This document shows positions 10,737 through 19,472 of a DNA stretch of 64,000 nt, one piece after another. The DNA is from Liolophura sinensis. Taxonomy: Eukaryota; Mollusca; Polyplacophora; Chitonida; Chitonidae. The translations under genes and the position numbers were made by a program. Where the stretch lies: NCBI RefSeq assembly GCF_032854445.1, contig NC_088303.1, positions 10,487,501-10,551,500 of the forward strand. Direction: 5' to 3'. Within the stretch, counting starts at the first letter, position 1. Every line of letters begins with the position of its first letter. The notes beneath the pieces were generated by a model. That model was not told where the DNA came from. It ran no database searches and worked only from the letters and a program-made list of their open reading frames with translations.

Positions 10737-13700
10737 ATGAGGCACCATCAAAAAGCGCGAGGGGCCTCCGTGGCTCAGTCGGTTAGCGCGCTAGCGCAGC
10801 GTAGTGACCCAGAAGCCTCTCACCAATGCGGTCGCTGTGAGTTCAAGACCAGCTCATGCTGGCTTCCTCTCCGGCCGTACGTGGGAAGGTCTGCCAGCAA
10901 CCTGCGGATGGTCGTGGGTTTCCGCCGGGCTGTGCCCGGTTTCCACCCACCATAATGCTGGCCGCCGTCGTATAAGTGAAATATTCTTGAGTACGGCGTA
11001 AAACACCAATCAAAAAAAAAAAAAAAAAAAAAAAATCAAAAAGCGCGAGCACTACGGGGGGAGTTTGAGAAGCTCCTAGGTGTGTGACCTAAGTACCAAC
11101 GGTCCCACAATGTCTTGGAAAAATTGCAGGGGATCCTCGACAGGCATAAAACGGCTGTGGCTGAGTTGAAGCAAGACGTCAAGAACCCGCCCAGTAACGA
11201 GGAGTTGAAGCAAGACGTCAAGAACCTCCTCAGTAACGAGGAGTTGGATGAATTGCTAGGCGGAATACTGGGTGAAAAGAAATTAGAATTCACTAACACC
11301 GGCTGGGCTATAAGGAACCTCCTCCGGGCCTGGCAGATGGGCGTACCCGAAGGCGTTTGGACGGACCCAATAGCCTTTTTAAAAGAAGTTCGAGCCATTA
11401 TTCGCCAGAAGCTAGAAGAAGAGATCCTGGCACTCAACGGGGTTAAGTTCCAACTAGGCCTCAGGGTTCAGTTGCGAAAGGACAACGCCGATGGCAGTGA
11501 AGAGTATAACAGCCCAGTACTCCACAGCAAACAGGAGGCCCTCTTAGAGGCTGGTGACATTGACGGGGCTCTAGATAAGGCCTTCCCCACCATCCAGGAG
11601 GTGCTGGAAAAAATGGACACAGCGAGGGTCAGGGTGGGTTGTCAATAGCGTACAAACACTCTGGCTTGACATTGCGAGGTATCAGCCACTGAGAGGCGGG
11701 TCCTACATCCCCCAACCTGCAGCTGTGAGTAACAAGAAAGCAGTCATCAATGTGAAGAACAAAGACGACGACTGCCTCCGATGGGCACTCCGATCTGCCT
11801 TATTTCCAGCCGCCCGGGACCCTCAGAGACCAACAAAATATCCCACCAATGATGGTCTTGACTTTGGGGGGATCGACATCCCCATGCCAATCTCTCAGAT
11901 CCCTAAAGTGGAGGAAAAGAACGGCCTCGCCATCAACGTGTTCGGGTGGGACAAGGGTGTGATCATGCATCGTCTCAGCAAGCAGCCCGGCGACACGCCC
12001 CGAATAAACCTGCTACTAATTGGGAAGGCAGGTAAATTCCATTATACGTGGATAAAAGATCTCAACCGTCTCCTGTTCCAAGAAAGTAAGGCGCCAAATC
12101 GCAAACACTTCTGCGAGCGCTGCCTACACGGCTACACAAGGGATGACCTGCTCGAGGCGCATAAGCCGGAATGCCGAGTGATTGGCCAGACGGAGGTGAT
12201 GGTGGAAATGCCCCAGGAGGGGGACAACAAGTTCACCTTTCAGAACCACCACAAACAGCTACCGGCTCCGTTCATCATATATGCCGACTTCGAGGCTCTG
12301 ACCAGAAAGGTTGAAGGCCCGCCGCCGTCACCTACAGAGAGCTGCACTCAAAAGGCTTAGCACCACGAGCCCTGCAGTTACTGCTATGTTGTGGTGCGTT
12401 GCGACGGCCACACAAAACGCCCCGTGGAATACAGAGGCCCTAACGCGACGGAACACTTCCTCAGAGTTCTCCAACAGAAGGAGCGGAAAATCAAAAATGT
12501 TCTAGCCAACCCTATAGCCATAAAAATGACTCCCCAAGATTGGCAGGCCCACAACAACGCCGCAACCTGCCACGTGTGTGAGAAGCCTCTAGGCGCCGAT
12601 TCTGTGCGCCATCACTGCCATATCACCGGCAAGTACAGAGGCGCGGCCCATAACGCATGCAACCTAAAGTTGCGGCTGGGTCCCAAGACAGCCATACCAG
12701 TAGCCTTCCACAACCTACGGAGCTACGACGGGCACCTCCTGATGCAAGCCATAAAAAGGTGGAGGGCCGCATCTCCTGCATCCCCAACAACACGGAAAAG
12801 TACATCTCCTTCTCGCTGGGGCAGCTCCGTTTCATCGACAGCGTTCAATTCTTACCGACTTCCCTTGACAATCTGGTTGAGGCCAACAAACCTGAGGCTT
12901 TCCACATCACAGCCCGGTATGAGCCCGCCGAAGAAAAACGAAAGGTTCTCATGCGCAAGGGTGTCTACCCCTATGAGTATATGGACTCCTGGGAGCGCTT
13001 CGACGAGTCCAGCCTTCCACCCAAAGAAGCTTTCTACAGTAAGCTCAAAGTCGGAGGCATTAGCGATGAGGACTACATCCACGCTCAACAGGTATGGAAG
13101 GCATTTGACTGCACCAATCTGGGGGACTACACAGACCTTTACTGCCGCACAGGCGTGCTCCTATTGGCTGATGTGTTTGAGGCCTTCCGAAAGACTTGTT
13201 TACGGCAGTATGGATTGGACCCTGCTCACTACTTTACGAGCCCAGGTCTCTCGTGGGATGCGCTGTTCAAGAAGACCGGGGTAGAGCTGGAGCTGTTGAC
13301 TGACTACGACCAACATCTCTTCATTGAGAAGGGGTTTCGAGGAGGTATCTCCATGGTAAGTAAGCGATACGCAAAAGCCAATAATCCGCAGGTGGAGGGA
13401 TACAACCCAGAAAGTCCAAACAGCTACATCCAATACCTAGACGCCAATAATCTATATGGCTGGGCTATGAGTCAGTTTCTTCCAACGGGCGGCTTCCAGT
13501 GGGTAGGTGACGCGCAGCGTCTCGGTGAAAACGATTGCTACCCACCCCCACGACAGTCCTTCCGGTTACATCCTCGAGGCCGACCTAGAGTATCCGGCCG
13601 ACCGACATAACGCACATAACGGCTACCCATTAGCCCCGGAGCGTCTGGTAGTCCAGAAGGAGTGGATGTCTGACTATCAGCACAGCCTTCTCGGCAAGAA

Positions 13701-14702
13701 AGCGCCTACCGAGGTCGAAAAGCTGGTCCCCAACCTCCGCAACAAGGAACGGTACGTCCTGCATTACCGGAACCTACAGCTGTATCTATCTCTGGCAATG
13801 CGCCGGACAAAGGTTCACCGGGCCCTGAGATTCGCCCAGAGCCCTTGGATGGAACCCTATATCAGGATGAACACCGAGCTCCGAAAAACGGCCGCGAGTA
13901 AATTCGAGAAGGACCTGTACAAGCTAACTCGGTCTTCGGAAAAACCATGGAGAACCTCCGGAAGCGTGTGGACGTCAAGCTGGTACGCTCTGGAGAAGAC
14001 GACAAGCTCCGACACTTGACAGCCAGCCCGAGCTTCGCACGGGCAAACATATTTGATTATGACCGCGCAGCGATTCAGATGCACAAGACTAGCCTAGCCC
14101 TAAACCGACCTATCTACGTGGGCATGAGCATTCTAGATCTCTCCAAGCACCTGATGTACGACTTCTACTACAACCACATGAAGGTCCAGTACAAAGAGCG
14201 CTGCCAGCTCCTCTACACCGACACGGATAGTCTGCTACTCGAGATTCAGACTGAGGATGTTTATAGGGATATGGCTGAGAATGCAAACCTGTACGACACC
14301 TCAGATTACCCAGAAAACCACTCCCTGCACAGCGTAGCAAATATGAAGGTCTTGGGGAAAATGAAGGACAAATGCGCGGGGCGGCAGATCGCCGAATACA
14401 TTGGTCTGCGCCCCAAGATGTACTCCATTCTGGAGGCAGGTGGAGCCAACATTAAGAAGGCCAAGGACGTGAAAAAGGGAGTTGTGGAAAAGTGCATCCG
14501 CCATAAGCAGTACAAAGAGGCCCTCTTCGAGAAGAAGATCTTCCGACACGGTATGGACGTGCTGCGATCAGAGCGCCACCATATCTATGGGCAGCACCTG
14601 AATAAGGTCTCACTGTCCCCCTTCGATAGTAAGCGCTGGATCGCCGAAGATGGTGTCCACACCTTGGCTTACGGCCATAGAGATGCGGCATCCGCAGGAT
14701 GA
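10737..14702 (+). pseudogene. DNA polymerase B, Maverick A, disrupted
   Basis: Family-B, protein-primed-type DNA polymerase of Mavericks, spread over several frames. Visible in order: an N-terminal charged region with SNEELKQDVKN repeats (11170-11260); a CxxC...H...C zinc motif (about 12111-12176); the exonuclease DxE motif in A-D-F-E-A-L (about 12283); an endonuclease VII-like C-x2-C...H-H-C-H...H-x3-C zinc motif (12569-12663); the D-V-F-E-like exonuclease block (about 13160); polymerase motif A, Y-L-D-A-N-N-L-Y-G (about 13434); and motif C, Y-T-D-T-D-S (about 14215). Breaks: a TGA at about 11087, the SINE at 10762-11034, a frameshift near 11610 in an A-run, an in-frame TAG at 12358, frameshifts near 12755 and 13545, and a 7-bp deletion near 13930 that removes the conserved Asn of motif B. 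The frame ends at 14702, convergent with the integrase. Confidence 0.93.
10762..11034 (+). repeat. Full-length tRNA-derived SINE inserted in PolB of Maverick A
   Basis: The head GGGCCTCCGTGGCTCAGTCG carries a pol III A box (TGGCTCAGTCGGTTAGCGC) and a B box (GAGTTCAAGACC). It is followed by the shared SINE body and the ACGGCGTAAAACACCAATCA end with an A-tail of about 24 bases. It is flanked by a perfect 15-bp target duplication, ATCAAAAAGCGCGAG, at 10747-10761 and 11035-11049. Copy B has the empty site at 45421-45436, which proves insertion after the two Maverick copies diverged. Confidence 0.97.
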
Positions 14703-14759
14703 TGGGCTGGAATGGACATCCAGGAACTACTAGCGCCGTAGAACCCCATCCGGGGGAAG

Positions 14760-15890
14760 CTAAGTATCGGGAGGCACTATAAGCAACTCCTCACCAACGA
14801 ATCCCCGTCGCGGGCCATCCGACGTATCGTCTAGATAGTACAGCACGGGTTCATTAGGCTTTGTGACAGAGCGCCCAAGCCGATATATCTCTAGAGACCA
14901 CACAGGATCAGTCGCGCGACGGCGGCTGCCCTCCAGCTCTCCAGGCTGATAGAGATAACGAACGCCAACACCATCGGGGATCTTCCGCTCATTAAGACCT
15001 ACGGGACGACCTGGAACCATAGAGGAAGGCTTATGGGGCACCCCCTTTGCCTTGATGGCGTCTTTCGGCTTTTTACCGATCAGTCTCGTTGTCTCGTTAT
15101 TCAGAGCGGCCACAACAGAGGGCAGCCGAGCCACCCATTCAGTAGGACGGTGTTCGGGAGGGAGGCGCATCTCCTGGGCGTACAGATGTCCAAAGACCCG
15201 CTCAGCCAGAGTACCGTTGAAACGCTCCACTATGCCTTGGTCTCGGTGGATATCCACGCGGCCTCGGCGGACTGTGACATCGTGTTTGGCCAGCAGTTGG
15301 CTCACCGCACCCATAAACTCGCGCCTGGGGTCAACTTGGAGAAGCTTCGGCCATCGAAGGGGTCCCCGCTTGTAAATGCGGGAGAGAGCATCAGCGACTT
15401 CTTTGGAATCTTTAGTAGCCAGAGGTTCCGCCTCCTTGTAGCGAAAAGCGACATAAACAACTGTCAACGCGTACTTATACAGCTTCCGGCCTCGCCGATC
15501 ATGCGGTAGAAAAAGAAGATCAGCTTGGTGGATGTCATTCGGCGTGGAAACATCGAACATAGGCCTCGGTATTTTTCGGGGACAAGGCAGGTATATCTGC
15601 CAGATAGCCTGCTTTTTCAGCCAGGCCCGGACCACATCTTCGGAGACTTTAGCTGCAGTGGCAAGTTCCTGGATGGCCGCGCGGCCCTTCCTGTACCCAC
15701 AAGGGCTGTAGTAGATATCTGCCAGGCGAGCAGACACCTTACTAGCGACGTCATCAAGGTATTCTAGCAGCCCTCTAACAGATTTGCGACGAAAAAGATC
15801 GTCGCGGCGCAGAACCAGCTCACTACTAAGATAGTGCCTGCCATACGGCGAGGAGCTCAATGGCGAGTCTGGCACAGTCAGTTCGGATTA
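14760..15890 (-). CDS. Maverick integrase (rve family), copy A
   Basis: Retroviral-type DDE integrase that inserts the element DNA into host chromosomes. It is open from just after the TAA at 15888-15890 to 14760, about 375 codons. Counting from a GTG at 15873-15875, the catalytic triad is visible as H-Q-A-D at residue 119, V-D-P at 182 and G-I-V-E-R-F-N at 217. The second Asp and the Glu are about 35 residues apart, as expected for D,D-35-E. The N-terminal ~110 residues form a helix-turn-helix/zinc-like region, and the C-terminus (about 300-371) is the SH3-like tail typical of Maverick integrases. Unusual residues are Tyr and Phe at 141/144, where copy B has V-D-V-A-S-R. No in-frame ATG exists between the upstream stop and residue 106, in either copy; see findings. 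The frame itself has no internal stop. Confidence 0.93.
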
Positions 15891-16337
15891 CTTGGTGAGT
15901 TTTGCGATTCCGTAACTCACACCCCCAACCACACACATCCCCAGGATGACGAAGGTCATCTCGCGGTGTTTTTGATCTTCACTAGGCACACAGAAATCGG
16001 AGAGCTGTGGCTCTGAGCCCAGCAGCGCCTCGCGTGCATCGCGTGTAAGAGTTTTGCCCGTGACCCTAGAATACTCGCGGATTGCAGCGTCGACATCCCG
16101 GAACGTTTGGACAGCGTGGCCCTGGCGGCGGAGTTCATCGTTGATCCAGTCCAAGCGCTCAGTGCGCTTTCGGTCCCATTTTTCCTGCGCGGCTTGGAGC
16201 TGCTCTACAGCGCGGTCATGGCGCCTCCGCTCTTCGTCGACACCGGAACTCCTCAGCATCGAAAACATATAGTCGCTCCCGCTGAAGGCCAAAGCGTTTA
16301 CGAGGGCGCCGCCCATCACCATTGCGATGGAGTCCAT
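15888..16337 (-). CDS. Conserved Maverick protein, 149 aa, C-terminal TM
   Basis: A 149-residue protein with a hydrophobic N-terminus (M-V-M-G-G-A-L-V-N-A-L), a charged, coiled-coil-prone middle (residues 33-75, rich in E, R and Q), and a C-terminal membrane helix (F-V-I-L-G-M-C-V-V-G-G-V) near residues 128-141. I know similar proteins from Mavericks of other invertebrates, but their function is not established; a virion membrane or assembly role is a guess. The ATG at 16335-16337 is followed shortly upstream by the 79-aa gene (16340-16579), with only 2 bp between that stop and this start. Its own TAA stop is immediately followed, in the same frame, by the integrase coding sequence. Confidence 0.8.
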   Translation of the reverse strand: MDSIAMVMGGALVNALAFSGSDYMFSMLRSSGVDEERRRHDRAVEQLQAAQEKWDRKRTERLDWINDELRRQGHAVQTFRDVDAAIREYSRVTGKTLTRDAREALLGSEPQLSDFCVPSEDQKHREMTFVILGMCVVGGVSYGIAKLTK

Positions 16338-16339
16338 TA

Positions 16340-16579
16340 CTACTTCATTATATTGGGAGGAAGGAGCCCTTGTTTAATTAGCAGGTCCTTCGAAAACATG
16401 GCCAGACCTACATCTGCAATGACCATGCCGACGTCACGGGGTGTTAAGTCCTGCTTCGGGAGGGCTCCTTTCAGGAACATCTGGCCGAGACGAGCGTACC
16501 CAGTAGCCAGGAGAGAGACCACAGCGGCGTGGTAGGCCCCGTTGACTAGCACTTTTCCGTTACCGGGTGGAGTAGACAT
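16340..16579 (-). CDS. Small hydrophobic Maverick protein, 79 aa
   Basis: A 79-residue protein with one or two membrane segments (A-A-V-V-S-L-L-A-T-G-Y-A near residues 18-29, and V-G-M-V-I-A-D-V-G-L-A-M near 50-61) and the C-terminal K-Q-G-L-L-P-P-N. Small proteins of this kind recur next to the 149-aa protein in Mavericks; the function is unknown to me. The gene is intact in copy A. In copy B a ~0.69-kb deletion removes its first part and fuses the remnant to the 191-aa gene. Confidence 0.7.
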   Translation of the reverse strand: MSTPPGNGKVLVNGAYHAAVVSLLATGYARLGQMFLKGALPKQDLTPRDVGMVIADVGLAMFSKDLLIKQGLLPPNIMK

Positions 16580-16990
16580 GCTGATCTATATAGAAAGGGT
16601 CGCGACGTGTATTTAAATGGAGATTCTTTTCTTGCGGCGTGATATCTGCATGCGGCGTAATATCTGCACCTCGTGCATACGGCTTAATATCTGCACCTCG
16701 TGCTGTATAGCGGCTGCACCACGCGCGCAGCAACACAAGCACTGCAAGGCTGCCAACGCCTAATAACGATAGGGGCGCCCTACAGCGGGAGATTTGGTGT
16801 GCATTCGTTGAATCCGGTTCCTTCGGCTGTTTCTTGGTGGAATCATTTGCGCCAAACAAAGCAGCTTTTGCCTCACGAAGCTCGTCCTTGAGCTTTCAGC
16901 CTTGGCTTTTCTCGCTGCAGCACCCGCTCGACCCGCAGCGACCCTTTTGGGATCCTTCGCAGGGCCGTCATTCGTAGAATCCGCTGTCAT
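16560..16990 (-). pseudogene. Basic protein with TM segment, frameshifted (Maverick A)
   Basis: The frame starts at 16990 with an Ala/Lys/Arg-rich region (A-A-G-R-A-G-A-A-A-R-K-A-K-A-E), shifts frame near 16885 and continues into a hydrophobic helix (S-L-L-G-V-G-S-L-A-V-L-V-L-L) near 16755. After the helix there is a small internal repeat of R-G-A-D-I-type units, produced by repeated CACCTCGTGC and ATATCTGCA blocks at 16645-16710. A basic N-terminus plus a single TM helix could suit a DNA-condensing or membrane-anchored virion protein, but that is inference. Copy B lacks this gene because of its ~0.69-kb deletion. Confidence 0.6.
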
Positions 16991-17543
16991 CCCCTACGCT
17001 TCCTTCGGGCCTTCCGGATTCGTTGTACTTATGTTCCTCTGGATCATCATTTCTAGGAGAGCAGTGGTGTTTAAATGAGCACTGCTCAGTAGTCGTTAGT
17101 GCCATGGTTAACAGTGGCAAGTACTTACCATAGCAGTAGTATAGCCAGCAGCTAGCACTGCTAAGCCCCTGTTCAACAAATGGGTCGGTGGCAAGGTGTG
17201 CCATGAGCATTGGTCGATTCTCGGGTGGGATTGGTAGGAGCCAGCTGGCTGCCCTTACATATGATCTCAAGAATATACCTCCGAGACCGTCAACCATCCG
17301 CGCACCGAGCTTAGCCTCGTACCTGGAGTGCAGCCTTTCAACGTCTTCGTCGCTCATGGCGTCGATCTCAGCGGCTGTTACGTCTATTCCCAGATATCGC
17401 TTGACCTGACCACCCACCGCAAGTGCCGCCAGCCTATCCCTGAGCTGCCGTACATCATCTTGTTGGCTGGGGTCGGGCTGTTGGCTTCGGCCGGGCTCCT
17501 CCTCTGCGCGCAGAATCTTGTCTATAAGCTGGGCGGTATCCAT
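16968..17543 (-). CDS. Conserved Maverick protein, 191 aa
   Basis: An intact 191-residue frame. Features seen: a polar N-terminus with D-P-S-Q-Q-D; the well-kept block D-V-T-A-A-E-I-D-A-M-S-D-E-D-V-E (about 53-68) leading into R-Y-E-A-K-L-G; a hydrophobic middle (about 88-105) with L-P-I-P-P-E-N; a Cys/Tyr-rich S-C-W-L-Y-Y-C-Y-G-K-Y-L block (about 132-143); and a C-terminal C...H-H-C group. I recognise this as a recurrent Maverick protein of unknown function. It sits between the ATPase and the basic TM protein. In copy B (49655-50108) it is frameshifted and fused to the 79-aa remnant. Confidence 0.75.
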   Translation of the reverse strand: MDTAQLIDKILRAEEEPGRSQQPDPSQQDDVRQLRDRLAALAVGGQVKRYLGIDVTAAEIDAMSDEDVERLHSRYEAKLGARMVDGLGGIFLRSYVRAASWLLPIPPENRPMLMAHLATDPFVEQGLSSASCWLYYCYGKYLPLLTMALTTTEQCSFKHHCSPRNDDPEEHKYNESGRPEGSVGDDSGFYE

Positions 17544-17568
17544 GCTTCATACGTAGGGGCGCCTACGT

Positions 17569-18182
17569 CTAATAAATACTCTTAGATGTGGTGGGCGTAT
17601 CAGTCATTAGCAGGAGCTTAGAATGCGGATTGTTCTTGAGCTTCTGTCGAACCTCTGCCTTTTCGCTCTGGGCCTGGATGATGTGGTTCTCCTCCAGGCA
17701 TTCGTTGGACGAGTGCCGATCTTTGCAGTGGAATAAAGCCACCCACCTTGTCTGCTCGCGAAAGTCTTTGAGGACGGCATTGTATTTCTGAGTGAGGACC
17801 CAGACGCTTTGCTTTGCATGACGGCCCGAGAAGGCCATGAATGACAGCATTTTGGTTTCTTCTTTATCGCCTCTAACGCGCTACAATTATCGATGATGTA
17901 TACGGTGGGCTCCCCCTCGAACAATCTGTAGAAAGCTCTCAGGCAGTCGTTGAGCCGCTCGCCGGGATCAAAACAATAGACCTCAGAGTCAGACAGTATC
18001 CATCGCCGCCGGTAGGCCTCGTTATGCTTAAGAGTGGGGCACAGGATCACAATGTGATGAAAGAAACCGCACAAAGGCCCCTTAAGCAGGTCCAGCACGA
18101 AGACTGTTTTGCCGCAGTTCGTCTGCCCACAGATAATCGCGCAGTGGGCGTCATCAATAAAGCGCGCTAACGAATCTACCAT
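17569..18182 (-). pseudogene. FtsK/HerA (A32-like) packaging ATPase, Maverick A, one frameshift
   Basis: Genome-packaging ATPase that pumps element DNA into capsids. Walker A is G-Q-T-N-C-G-K-T at residues 19-26, close to the start codon at 18182 as in A32-like ATPases. The Walker B region reads V-Y-I-I-D-N-C (about 93-99), where copy B has I-I-D-D-C, so copy A may have lost an acidic residue. A single frameshift near 17850-17860, in an A/G-rich run, separates the N-terminal part from the otherwise conserved C-terminal half (F-S-G-R-H-A-K-Q-S-V-W-V-L-T-Q-K-Y). The start codon overlaps the 3' end of the major capsid gene by 29 bp. Confidence 0.92.
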
Positions 18183-19428
18183 TCTCGATGTGCAGCTTTG
18201 CGTCCATGATCACATAGAGATATACGTTCAACACGCCGGGCTCCTCTCTCTCTTTTGTCACCTGTATCGTAGTTTCCTCGCTGGCGTTCAGAACGCGCCT
18301 CCCACTGCCATGCTTCTCGCCATCGTCGCTTGGCCGAAGCGTGCTTGTGCGTCAAGAACTCTTCCAGGGAGACGTCTGCCAGGCCTAAGTCTTTAACGAC
18401 CCTGGCCACCTCAGGGTCCCGCTTTCGTAGGGGTGAGCTGGCGAAGAACTTCTGGACCTCGCCCCACTGCTGGTACGGTCGCATGCCCTGGCTGTACAGC
18501 TGATTGGGGACCCCTTCTATTGTGACTTCTACTTTGGTGATGTTCGGGTTGTAGAAGGATTCCGACCTCCTCTTCCACGGGGTTCCTTTAGTCTCGAACA
18601 GCATGAGGATGCCCTTCATTGCTCTCGCGGGCGTGTTCACCTTTATGTTCCAGAGAGTATCAGACTTGTCCTTCATAAACTTTCGGTGGCGGAGAACGTG
18701 ATCATACAGAATGGAGACACCCCCGGCAAACTGGGTGCGGATCTGTCTACCGAGCTCCTCTTCGGTGACCATATCGCACTCCAGGCTGATGTTGTCGATG
18801 GTGTAAGTCGCGTCGGCATCGTCTGTTGCCTGGATGACACGGCCGTAATCGTTGAACGTCAGTTCGTACTCCAGTCGGTCGGCCAAGGCACTCTGGTAGA
18901 ATGGCATGTGGCTATCTAGAAGCTCAAAGTCTAGCGGGATGTGGAACCCGCTGCCAAATGCCCGAGCGATGGCCTTTTCTCCAGCATCGTCGTCACTTGC
19001 GTCCTCCGCTTCGACTCGAAGTTTAAGCATGTTTTCACTGCCGATGCCTTGGTAGGCCGCATTCCGCCGTTCGTTTTGGTCAGCCATAAGTCGCCGTAGC
19101 AATGAAACACATCAAAGTCGTCGATGGACATTACCTCATTCCCGCTGATTCTGATCGTGGTTTTCTTGACTAATGCGCGTCCGAGATTCCCGACCACTGT
19201 GGCGTTCGGGTCAGATGAATTGATCGTGATTGAGAAGGCCAAGCGCACGGTACCGGGCACAATGACGTCATTTGCGCCGAGGTTGGGGAAGCGGAGAATC
19301 AAGAGTTGTTGATTCTGGTCGATCGTACTCGGGTTGTTGGTGACGACCAAGGACTGCCGTACACCTTGTACCCCACGAGGCTTACGGAGTGTTCTGAAAG
19401 GGTTTAGCCTGCGTCCGTATGCATCCAT
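18154..19428 (-). pseudogene. Major capsid protein (double jelly-roll), Maverick A, frameshifted
   Basis: The hexon-like capsid protein of Mavericks/adintoviruses, read from an ATG at 19428 (M-D-A-Y-G-R-R). Recognisable blocks include L-I-L-R-F-P-N-L-G-A-N-D, T-I-R-I-S-G-N-E-V, F-H-I-P-L-D-F-E-L-L and V-E-V-T-I-E-G-V-P-N. A one-base loss near 19080 breaks the first jelly roll from the rest, and a ~14-bp deletion near 18335 shifts the last ~60 codons. The proper stop lies at 18154-18156, within the first codons of the ATPase gene. It is divergent from the 436-aa gene (ATG at 19473), leaving 44 bp for shared promoter sequence. Confidence 0.93.
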
Positions 19429-19472
19429 TGTGTGTATTGAAGGTATACCTTGCAATGTTCAATACGAGGATT
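19429..19472. promoter_or_regulatory. Divergent intergenic region, MCP / 436-aa gene
   Basis: Only 44 bp separate the start codons of the capsid gene (minus) and the helical/membrane protein gene (plus), so a bidirectional late promoter is a reasonable inference. The same arrangement is kept in copy B (52005-52048). I see no confident TATA motif beyond short AT runs. Confidence 0.4.

Noticed and set aside
10716-10955. Open frame across the SINE
   Set aside because: It is entirely explained by the SINE insertion; its translation is the SINE body.
15033-15509. 158-codon frame on the plus strand
   Set aside because: It is antisense to the integrase core, and copy B shows the same shadow.
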